Assembly (NCBI GenBank): GCA_002284615.2
Contig: MU069594.1
Span: forward strand, 428,672 to 438,964
Direction: 5' to 3'
Origin: Dunaliella salina
Taxonomy: Eukaryota; Chlorophyta; Chlorophyceae; Chlamydomonadales; Dunaliellaceae
Length of the DNA stretch: 10,293 nucleotides
The first letter of the stretch is position 1; each line of letters starts with the position of its first letter. This document shows positions 1-6,730 of the stretch, one piece after another. Position numbers and translations under genes: made by a program. A model generated the notes under the pieces. It searched no databases. It was given only the letters and a program-made list of their open reading frames with translations, and was not told the DNA's origin.

Positions 1-560
1 GGAAAGCACAGCGTCAGGCTTACCAAACTTGCTTAATCAGTAACCAATGCACCTCGACCCTACAAAGCATTACCAAGATGGCTTTCCAGTAAGCCATAAG
101 AACATCCGACTTACTTTGGCCAGCTTACTGGTAAGCCACTTGGAAAGCGCAGCGCCAAGCTTACCAGGCTCGCTTAATTGGTAATCAGTGATTTATGTAA
201 AACAGCATTACCAGGATAGCTTTCTAGTAAGCTAGGGAGTAAGCCATAAATACAACGCTTACCATTACCAGCTTCCTGGTAAGCTGGTGGAAAGGCTTCA
301 CCCCAGCCTTAATAGCAGGCTTAGTAGTAAGCTGTGGTAAGCCTGTGCTTTCCAAGTAATCGGTGTTAAGACTGCTCTGGTAATGCTTTATTTTACAAAA
401 ATGGGCCCGAAATCATAGCAAAAAGCATTACCACCTGTGGTTTACCACGGCTTACTGGTAAGCCACCACTTACCAGCTCAATTATCAATCCATCTTAATT
501 GGTAAGCGATGTCTGGTAAGCGGTGGTAAGCCTGGTAAGAGGGGGTCGGTAATGCTTTCC
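1..560. repeat. Word island GCTTACC/GGTAAGC with inverted ends (possible non-autonomous DNA transposon)
   Basis: The stretch is filled with short variants of GCTTACCAG and its complement CTGGTAAGC, plus GCATTACC/GGTAATGC, in both orientations with irregular spacers. It opens with GGAAAGCA at base 1 and closes with TGCTTTCC at 553-560, so the ends are inverted copies. Inside, a unit of about 141-147 bp repeats directly, starting at 1, 142 and 289 with GGAAAGC or GGAAAGG. The motif GTGCTTTCC near 337-355 gives an inverted internal copy. No open reading frame is convincing. Terminal inversion plus dense subterminal repeats is what a non-autonomous DNA transposon would show (inference). The left flank is outside the window, so a target-site duplication cannot be checked. 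Confidence 0.6.
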
Positions 561-600
561 AACATTCCGACGACGCGTATCAGACCCCTTAATACGCCGA

Positions 601-743
601 TTCGTATCATCCGTATCCGTATCTGTATCCGTATCCGTTCCGTAATGTGAGCCAGGGCAGGCGGGCCGTGGCTTGATACGGCTTGATCACACCCGTATCC
701 GTACCCGTATCCGTTCCCGTATCCGTATCCGTATCCCCGTATT
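601..743 (+). repeat. CCGTAT hexamer minisatellite
   Basis: The hexamer CCGTAT and near variants (CCGTAC, CTGTAT, CCGTTC) recur in near tandem in two blocks, 609-645 and 690-743. They are separated by a GC-rich spacer that carries one inverted copy (GATACGG near 675). Single CGTAT copies lead in from 576. No coding potential is seen. Confidence 0.8.
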
Positions 744-837
744 GTGCAACTTAGGGATTGCTGCCCCTTCTGCGAAGGCTGCTCACCTGCGCCTCGGCTG
801 CGTGCTGCAATGAGTGCTGCGCGGCCTCGGCTAGACA

Positions 838-940
838 GCTAGCTCAACACTCCAGCGCTGGAGTGTTGAGTGGCGAAGATACTATGCTGAGGTCAAGCCT
901 ATGCCTGTGGCACACTGATCAGTGTGCTCTCATGAGAGCA
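838..940. repeat. Cluster of three perfect spacerless palindromes
   Basis: Bases 843-870 form a perfect 28-bp palindrome with no spacer; the left half reads CTCAACACTCCAGC. Bases 910-927 form a perfect 18-bp palindrome with half GCACACTGA. Bases 925-940 form a perfect 16-bp palindrome with half TGCTCTCA, overlapping the previous one by three bases. AGCTAGCT at 838-845 abuts the first. All were checked base by base. Function is unknown: candidates are a cruciform site, a dimer-binding site, or fused inverted-repeat remnants of small transposons. Confidence 0.85.
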
Positions 941-955
941 GGCTGCACTGCCGGA

Positions 956-1071
956 TTGCCGGTGTGGACTTACGCACCGGGTTGCTATTGTGGACTTATG
1001 TGCCGGGCTGCCGGCGTGGGCTTATGCACCAGGTTGCCTGTGTGGACTCATGTGCTGGTCTGCCACTGTGG
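956..1071 (+). repeat. 26-bp tandem repeat, 4.4 copies
   Basis: Four consecutive units of exactly 26 bp (956-981, 982-1007, 1008-1033, 1034-1059) and a 12-base partial unit (1060-1071) follow the pattern TTGCCnnTGTGGACTTATGC then ACCGGG. The copies differ by a few substitutions but none has an indel. Because 26 is not a multiple of three, the repeated peptides seen in overlapping frames here are shadows of the DNA repeat, not evidence of a gene. Confidence 0.9.
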
Positions 1072-1316
1072 TTAGACTGTCAGGGCTGAGCATGCGTGGA
1101 GAGAAAAAGAGAGGTCCTAGCACTGCTTCCACCTTTCTGCTTACCAGTCGTCCCTTGCTGACGCTGGGCTCTCAATCTTGGCGCTGTGTGGTGCACTTCA
1201 CGCGTATGCTTCCATTGATTACAAGAGAGACAAACAAACGAAAGCTGGGAACAAACCTGAACAAACCAAACCAAACTGCCGAGGCTCCAGGAAAAAGGCA
1301 GACGAAGAGATAATTA
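1072..1316. other. No recognisable gene
   Basis: This is a spacer between the 26-bp repeat and the LINE fragment. It has an A- and C-rich stretch around 1225-1310 with repeated ACAAAC/AACCAAAC words. Short open frames exist on both strands, but none shows a domain, codon pattern or conserved motif. Confidence 0.5.
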
Positions 1317-1847
1317 TTAAAAAGCAGCTAGTGCGCTGTCCAAATGATGGCAGCCTGGGAGGGGGCAAGATGGATCAGTTGACTTTTTGAAACGTACTGC
1401 ATGTTTTTGGTTGTAGAAGGTGCCCGTGCGGTACTGCAGGATGGTACGCTTCATGGGTACAGAGATGTTGGGATATTTCTGAAGGCATTGCTGATTTTTT
1501 AATCTACTTGCAGTATTGAGTTTTGATAGTAAGTAGTAACCTGGTTTGGCATTGGCATATCCAAGCTTGTGTTTAGAATGCATGTGGGATTTGAGAGCAT
1601 CTTGAAGATTGGGGAGATAGGTGAGCTTGTGGGTGGGTGGTGGACCCGTAGATGTGCCTGCAGCATGTACTCTTTCTTCCTCGGCTATCCAGAAAATATT
1701 TGTAAATGGATTTCCACCAGGACCTGCACCATGTATCTCGGTGTCTGCCACACAGTTCTGGGCTTGCTTTGCCTGATGCTTTGCAATGGCATCTGCACAT
1801 TCATTTCCAGCGATGCCAGCATGGGACTTCTATTTTCTAAATTCGAA
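1317..1847 (-). pseudogene. LINE fragment A: RNase H C-terminus to zinc knuckle, truncated at both ends
   Basis: Read on the minus strand, about 170 codons are open between a TAG at 1830-1832 and a TAA at 1317-1319; the same frame continues upstream of the TAG. Just inside is HAGIAGNECAD (1823 downward), the last conserved block of retroelement RNase H with its terminal Asp. About 100 codons of linker follow, then RTGTFYNQKHAVRF and CPLPGCHHLDSAL, the start of the zinc knuckle that precedes the restriction-like endonuclease in some LINEs. Homology stops abruptly near 1330, in the middle of the knuckle. On the other side it is lost just before the CGGCTGA island at 1882. The reverse transcriptase is absent. 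The TAG and both truncations make it a dead fragment. It belongs to the same family as the fragment at 4984-5825. Confidence 0.8.
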
Positions 1848-1881
1848 TTTTGGTATGGGAGTCGTCAGGAATTTCTGGCCT

Positions 1882-2130
1882 CGGCTGAACAGCGGCTGAT
1901 GCGGCTGTTGTCAGCCGTATGGAGTATCGGCTGAAAGTGCGGCTGAAATTTCCCATTCAGCCGCGAGCAAAAAAAAGTCCACGGCTGAAAATCCCACGTC
2001 TGAACAAGGCTGATTTCAGCCGCAACAGCCGCACTTCTTAATGTGTACTTTTGAGTCTTCAGCCGTGAGCAAAAAAAAGTCCACAGCTGAAAACCCCACG
2101 GCTGAACACGGCTGATGTCAGCCGCAGCAC
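1882..2130. repeat. CGGCTGA/TCAGCCG word island A
   Basis: About a dozen copies of CGGCTGA or its complement TCAGCCG lie in both orientations, giving many small hairpins. A longer unit starting TTCAGCCGYGAGC followed by an A-run and AAGTCCAC occurs at 1956 and again at 2058, a direct duplication of period 102 bp. The minus-strand open frame here contains the same peptide twice for that reason and is not a gene. The island begins where LINE fragment A loses homology. The same word makes up the island at 3927-4265. Confidence 0.8.
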
Positions 2131-2772
2131 TTAAAAGTAAGAAATAACAAAAAATACAGTCAATAGATATCAAACTCGCGGCTCCCATGTCCACACACCA
2201 TTAGTTCTGCGATTACTTGACGGCACCCCGATTGTGTAAATTTATATATACTATATTTTCTTTCACCAACCTCTATTCCTCCCACCCACTGCACCAAATT
2301 CCCAGATCATTTTTTGATGTTTGAAGCCCTTGTATTAAAAGAACATCATTGCAAAGGAAACAAAGTGGAACATCCCAGTGGTTGTGCATATACAGAATTT
2401 CAGCCATTTCCCTTAGAGAAATTGAAGCACAAGGGCTGCCAAAAAGGTCAAATTTTGACCTTGTTCTTTCTAAATTTTGAATATGCAGGATGCTAGCATC
2501 ATATTTCATGTTTATGATTGTTAAGTTTTAGGAATGAAAATTGGTCATAGGTTGGATGTGTGGGACATTCTAGGGGGCCAGGAAAGTGATCTGGGGTCCT
2601 CCATTTTGGAACGATCGGTTACCACCGATCGGACCTTTGTGAACAGCACTTTGACATGTGTCAAAAAATCACATAGAACGCAAGGACTATCGTACTTTTT
2701 TTGACCAGCCAGAATGACTCCTGATGTAATGTATAGTCGGACTGTATGCATCGATAGAACTTTACCCTACAG
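2131..2772. other. Gene-free AT-rich stretch with two small inverted repeats
   Basis: No gene is recognised. Open frames of 60-78 codons on both strands between 2273 and 2751 show no domain and overlap each other. Two inverted repeats are visible: AAGGTCAAA, one base, then its complement (2444-2462), and the 8-bp stem at 2612-2631 listed separately. Confidence 0.5.
2612..2631. repeat. Perfect hairpin CGATCGGT, 4-nt loop
   Basis: CGATCGGT (2612-2619), loop TACC, then ACCGATCG (2624-2631) gives a perfect 8-bp stem. No T-tract follows directly, so it does not look like an intrinsic terminator. Role unknown. Confidence 0.75.
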
Positions 2773-3115
2773 GCTCCAGAATGTGACTAGCGCAAACGCG
2801 GCATTTGAAGTGCTGCAACCCTTCTTGTCTATGTAATCAGAGCATAGGTGTATGCGCATGCTCCAGAACGCGACCAGCGCAAACGCGGCATTTGAAGTGC
2901 TGGAACCCTTTCAAGTATGTTTAATGTAGTGTCCATTTAATCAGAGCGTTGGTAGATGCGCATCCTGCGGGTGGAACTTTTTCGTGTGACCTGATTGAGC
3001 AGCATTTGACGTGCTGAAAACCTTTCTAATATGTTCAATGTAGTGTTTATGTAATCAGAGCCTAGGCATCGCTGCACTTTGGGGGGCCAACTTCGTGTGA
3101 CGTGAGTGCACCTCA
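2773..3115 (+). repeat. Diverged tandem repeat, about 3.5 units of 87-110 bp
   Basis: Units begin near 2773, 2860 and 2964, with a partial unit from about 3073. Shared landmarks are GCTCCAGAA at the head (units 1 and 2), a CATTTGAAGTGCTG or CATTTGACGTGCTG block, an AATGTAGTGT block (units 2 and 3), and ATGTAATCAGAGC or TTTAATCAGAGC near the tail. Unit 1 lacks about 15 bp present in unit 2. TTCGTGTGACSTGA recurs at the start of unit 3 and of the partial unit. No reading frame is preserved across units. Confidence 0.75.
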
Positions 3116-3498
3116 TCAGCAATTGCGTACGTACAAGGTTCTGCACTGTTGGAACTGAATATCAATCATTTTGGAATTGTTGTTCACTGTAACATCAACT
3201 CTCTAGAACGAATTCATTCTGCAACTTCGACCTGCTTCACGTAACCGCGACGCGTATAGCGGGAGCAAGCTCCAGGTAGGTGGCGGAGGGCATTACTCAT
3301 CGTGTGTGTTGCTGCTGCTGTTGCCGTCGTGCAGCTGGAGGTCACAAGCTTGTATTCTTTGCTGCCGCGGGTCGTGCGTCTCCTCGCTGCTATGCCAACT
3401 ATATCAAGTGCACTTTTTTGTTGGTCTCATGTCCGCCGATCGTTCCCCCAGCGCAGCGATACCAGTTTGTTGTTTCTTGAACAATGTAGATAATAATG
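3116..3498. other. No recognised gene; GC-rich patch with short ORFs
   Basis: Bases 3240-3480 are richer in GC than their surroundings and contain a short GCT-type trinucleotide run (3307-3325). Three overlapping plus-strand frames of 63-68 codons are open here, which shows that the openness is compositional. No domain, signal peptide or splice arrangement stands out. Confidence 0.4.
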
Positions 3499-3931
3499 AT
3501 TGGCATGGTTAGATTTCATGAAAAAATGGAAAAGAGCGGGTGTGGGCAGCAGGGGCCGTGGAGGCAAACATGCCGCATGTGTGCCGCGGCAGTAAACCAA
3601 TTCAAACTTCCAGGATGGTGACAGGGCATAGTGTGTTAATGCATGGTGAAGTCAGGATGGCAGTTTGAGGACTTGCAAGCCACTTAAGGGTGCCTGGAAG
3701 GACAGGTGTGCATGAGTGTCCGCTCCTCCGTTCTTGCCCCTTAACTCTGCCACAACCCAATTTTTCATTGCTTTGAGTATGCAACTAAATGGAGAATTAA
3801 AAAAGGAGCAGATTGATACTCTTTTTGTCTGCGTAGCGTTACTGCAAGGGCGGTTTTGGGGTGGGTGGGTGGGTCAGGGGGGTCCCACCCAGTTTTTGGA
3901 CGGTTGTTCCACTACTTTTTTTATTACCTTC
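3499..3931 (+). repeat. Dispersed G-rich repeat, copy 1
   Basis: This stretch aligns by eye with 7352-7817. Shared landmarks in order are GATTGGCAT, GGCAAACATGC/GTCAAACACGC, TCCAGGATRGTGAC, GGGTGCCTGG, CAGGTRTGCATG, GCTCCTC, TGCCCCWTAACTCTGC, TTTCATTGC, TGAGTATGCA, GGAGCARATTG, a G-rich core (3848-3886) ending GGGGGGTCC, and TTACCTTCCTG. Here the core is broken by T and C bases rather than a pure G run. The right end passes into the CGGCTGA island. Short open frames inside are not conserved between copies. Confidence 0.75.
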
Positions 3932-4265
3932 CTGCACTGGTCAACAAAAATAACATCACGGCTGAACACGGCTGAAGCGGCTGAAGCGGCTTTTTTATCT
4001 TCCTGCACTGGTCACCAAAGATAACATCACGGCTGAACACGGCTGAAGCGGCTGAAATCAGCCGTGCGGCTGCTCACAGCCGCTGGCGGCTGAACATGGC
4101 TGAAGGGGCTGCCACCTTCCTGCACTGGTCAACAAAAATAACATTGCGGCTGAACACGGCTGAAGCGGCTGAAATCAGCCGTGCGGCTGCCGACAGCCGC
4201 TAGCGGCTGGACACGGCTGAAAAATTTTCAGCCGCGCTACAGCTGCATCAGCCACTGGCAGCCGC
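3927..4265. repeat. CGGCTGA/TCAGCCG word island B with a threefold lead sequence
   Basis: A lead beginning CTTCCTGCACTGGTCAMC then AAARATAACAT and running into GCGGCTGAACACGGCTGAAG-type sequence occurs three times, starting near 3927, 3998 and 4115. Between and after the leads, CGGCTGA and TCAGCCG words alternate in both orientations (for example CGGCTGAAATCAGCCG), giving nested hairpins. The array ends near 4265. It uses the same word as 1882-2130 but different lead sequences, so the two are relatives rather than simple copies. Confidence 0.8.
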
Positions 4266-4983
4266 AGGCCAGATATTTCTGACGCAGCCTCTGAAAGCCT
4301 TCTGCACTGAACCACACACAAAGACAGACAAATGAGAGTCAGGCTCTACGAGCCCTCCTGCTGACACAAAAACAAGACAAGAACAAGACTACTGGGGACA
4401 CAAGTCTAAAAACGAAAAAAGCAGCAGGACTGAGGCTACAATTACTCCCTGAGGAGCACACACGCTGAAAAACAGGCAAGTCTGCCAAAGAGCGAAACAT
4501 CCTTAACTAACTTGAGACACAAGGAGCGGAACTGGAATCCTTCGAAGTTGCTCTCCAAGGAGCCTGCACAAGACAAGACAGGAGGTCTGAGCCTCTAACT
4601 AGAAAGGGTCTGCGCATTGACAAGCGCGTTCTCACACGAGCTGCACTACAAAGCTGAACTAAGGCTGGGAGTCTCCTGCTGGAGCACTGCTAGAGAAGTT
4701 CCTAAAGGTCTGAGACCGAGCCTGCATGCAGCGGCTTTCCTAAGACAAACTAATGTTGCGGAGGTGCAGCTCCACGACTGGGCGCCTGACGCAGCATGCA
4801 CGCGCACGTTCACACGCATGACAGTGGTTCAGAAGTCTACACCAGCAAGTTGGCCTCCATTATGGGACCTACGACACGACCTGTCATGCAGGCCCTGTCC
4901 AGCCAATTCAAGACCCACCCCTAAGTCTCAGAGAAAGCCATCCAACATCTCAGCATGGGCCCCCCTCTTGCACCCTTAAAGAA
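4266..4983. other. No recognised gene
   Basis: The left part (4300-4420) is A-rich with repeated ACAAGAC/AACAAGAC words. The right part holds a 120-codon plus-strand open frame (4617-4979) with no recognisable domain; it is rich in Arg, Ser, Pro and Ala and fits chance openness. No reverse transcriptase motif can be found that would extend LINE fragment B to the left. Confidence 0.4.
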
Positions 4984-5825
4984 CAGACAAATATTATAAA
5001 ATGTAGATCAGGCACACTCTACAACAGCAGGCATACCGCACGATTCAATAACCATTCTGAACCTGCTCTCTGCCCTCTTGGTGGTGCTCCTGATAGCATT
5101 TCCCATTCTCTTCTCAGATGCGCCCACCCACAAATCAACAGAATGAATATAAAACGACATCATCAAGCTCTCGGCATCTGTGGTGAAGCATTGAGCAAAG
5201 GTGACTTTGGACCCTTCATTGTCTCATTTGATGCATGTAATACAGAGAGACTACGCTCATGCGATATGGAAATTCCGGACAACATCCAGAGAAATATTCC
5301 AAATTGGATTTTCCCATCTCGACAACTGCCAACCACACACCTTAGTCACCCCTAGTGGCATCATTGTACTCCCCTGGAAGGCAGAGATTCCTCCCAACAT
5401 CCAAAAAAAGAGTGAAATTCTGCTCAGATACTAACCCTGAACAAACACTCTTAATCGCACAAAATCAACGTAAACACACCATTGAGAACTTGCATATAAA
5501 AACACTTAGAGACTCACACTGTAATAACAGAGTCACTCTACATACTATTATTATACGAGTTGCTGGGACTATCTACAATCCCTACACAATTGCACCTCTC
5601 TGCAACTTAGGCTTAACCAAAGAAAAGGCTCAAAAAGTTGCTGCTACCAAACTCCACTTACATGCTGTCAAATCCCTAACAAAAATTGACAGCACCAAAC
5701 ATGCCATCCGTTCCAGCAACTCTGACAACGCAGAACCGGAGTTGGCGGCTACCGGGCAGGCTGGTCACAGGAGAGTGAGGCACGCACCTGGATGGATGGC
5801 CGGCAACCCTCTGGATCTGCACTAG
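4984..5825 (+). pseudogene. LINE fragment B: zinc knuckle, restriction-like endonuclease region and ORF end, frameshifted
   Basis: Open homology starts with RSGTLYNSRHTARF (5005 on), matching RTGTFYNQKHAVRF of fragment A. Next come CPLGGAPDSISHSLLRCAH, a zinc knuckle whose second Cys is missing, and NIKRHHQAL, the R-H-N/H motif of restriction-like LINE endonucleases (as in R2). The frame then breaks: SGIIVLPWK lies in a second frame (from about 5345), and RVKFCSDTNPEQTL, AGTIYNPYTI and LTKID lie in a third (5400-5700). Where active relatives have a PD motif this copy reads PS, and the Glu of the E-x-K position reads Arg, so two catalytic positions appear lost. The frame ends NPLDLH at a TAG (5823-5825), probably the native stop. 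There is no reverse transcriptase upstream. The domain order suggests a Dualen/RandI-like element. Confidence 0.8.
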
Positions 5826-5925
5826 TCCATTAGATTTTCTTACTTCAAATATTGGTGAGACTCATGGTCAGTGACAGCGCTGACTGTGTGATCTCCAGCG
5901 TAGACTTATCCTTTTTTTTTTAGGT

Positions 5926-6042
5926 TCAATTCCACACTCTCTGAAGACACTTGAGGAAGGAGTGGAGGTTCTGACCCCAAGTATGGATCTCAGGTAACGC
6001 AGTAGCCATCTCTGAATAATGTTGTACAACCGTTTCAATGCC
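5926..6042 (-). CDS. Exon-like block Z of an unrecognised gene (possible last exon)
   Basis: Minus strand. The AG at 6043-6044 ends a pyrimidine-rich tract (ACCTTGTCTCCAACAG). From there 38 codons are open in phase 0 to TGA at 5926-5928. The peptide includes ETVVQHYSEMATALPEIHTW and HSFLKCLQRVWN, which reads like an amphipathic helical segment. The same frame is open back to a TAA just left of 6106, so the block could also be part of a longer ORF broken by one stop. The phase fits block Y at 6127-6326 across an 84-nt GT-AG interval. I do not recognise the protein. It may be a host gene end or a decayed mobile-element ORF. Confidence 0.35.
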   Translation of the reverse strand, partial: GIETVVQHYSEMATALPEIHTWGQNLHSFLKCLQRVWN

Positions 6043-6126
6043 CTGTTGGAGACAAGGTGTTGCCTCTGATCCACTTTTCCGTCTTGCCAGGTCCAAAATA
6101 ATTGTTTATTTACACTTTGATTCAAC

Positions 6127-6326
6127 CTCGTAACTCATCGCATTTCTGGACCAGGAATTATTTTCCCACTTCGAAAGATTTTGTTTCTGGGCCAAATAGT
6201 TGCCTGATTTACAAAGTAATCGGGAACCTACTGTATTTCCATCTTTTACAAGCAGACTAGCAGTCGCGCATGCCTTGACTGGAGGCATTTCATCTGTAAA
6301 CCATTTGTACATTCTATCTGCACTTG
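6127..6326 (-). CDS. Exon-like block Y of an unrecognised gene
   Basis: Minus strand. After an AG at 6327-6328 (GTTACTCCAG) there are 2 bases and then 66 open codons to a possible GT donor at 6125-6126 (GAG/GTTGAA, weak). The peptide carries DRMYKWFTDEMPPVKACATA and WENNSWSRNAMSYE, with several Trp and a balanced composition unlike the low-complexity frames around it. Its entry phase (2 bases completing a codon) matches the single base left over by block X, and its exit phase 0 matches block Z. Without splicing the frame meets a TAG near 6361 and a TAA near 6104. No family is recognised. A pseudogene is a fair alternative. Confidence 0.35.
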
Positions 6327-6427
6327 CTGGAGTAACTTTTACTTTAATCCAGGAAGCCTCCTAGGTGTCTGCATGAATCTCCTGAGATTGCAGAGGGCGT
6401 GAGTGCAGAGGGCAACTTGCATATTAC

Positions 6428-6547
6428 CCTCTGAGCTTGATCTTGTCTCGCGCTCTGATGCTTCTTCAGAGTGTTCATGTTCTTTGACTGCATCTTTTCC
6501 TAGTGCCTTTTTAACCTGGTCTTCAAATTTTCCGTATTTCCCATCCC
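6428..6547 (-). CDS. Exon-like block X of an unrecognised gene, acidic and lysine-rich
   Basis: Minus strand. It is preceded by a long pyrimidine tract (CTTTTCC, TTTTTTCC, TTTTATGCAAG; 6548-6576) ending in AG, a strong acceptor context. It is open for 39 codons: DGKYGKFEDQVKKALGKDAV, then a charged run with HEHSEE and SERETRSSSE. A GTAATA donor follows at 6422-6427. The single base left at the donor matches the phase of block Y across a 101-nt interval. The charged, probably disordered composition suits a linker. No start codon is assigned; further exons would lie to the right, beyond the SINE-like segment. No family is recognised. Confidence 0.38.
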
Positions 6548-6589
6548 CTTGCATAAAAGGAAAAAAGGAAAAGCTACGCAAACGGGACT

Positions 6590-6730
6590 AGCCCCAAGCA
6601 CCACGGGAGGAACGACCTTAGCACCCGATACTGGGCCCGCCTTATCGAACCTCCACAAAATCGAACCCACGACCTCCACGTCCCTTCCGGGGATGCGATC
6701 CGAATAGACCACACCAGGCTCTCTCCTTTG
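6590..6730 (-). repeat. tRNA-like, SINE-like segment
   Basis: On the minus strand GAGCCTGGTGTGGTCTATTC resembles a tRNA 5' half with D-arm (A-box-like) sequence. About 45 bases on, GGAGGTCGTGGGTTCGATTT resembles an anticodon-to-T-arm segment with a B-box core (GGTTCGAT); a second GGTTCGAT follows 15 bases later. The T stem does not pair properly, so it is not a working tRNA. A body of about 60 bases ends in the T-rich tract that serves as acceptor for block X. A tRNA-derived SINE remnant in an intron is the simplest reading. A diverged tRNA pseudogene is the alternative. Confidence 0.35.

Noticed and set aside
1..560. CRISPR array
   Set aside because: Repeats are only 7-9 bp, occur in both orientations at irregular spacing, and the context is eukaryotic.
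758..1313. Overlapping plus-strand ORFs of 105 and 107 codons rich in Cys, Gly and Leu
   Set aside because: They run through the palindromes and the 26-bp tandem repeat in two different frames; the repeated peptides are products of the DNA repeat and no domain is present.
1865..2194. Minus-strand ORF of 109 codons with a repeated FQxWTFFCSRL peptide
   Set aside because: The peptide repeat is exactly the 102-bp direct duplication of the CGGCTGA island; 102 is a multiple of three, which keeps the frame open by accident.
6640..6730. Functional tRNA gene
   Set aside because: B-box-like and A-box-like blocks exist, but the T stem does not pair and no acceptor stem closes.
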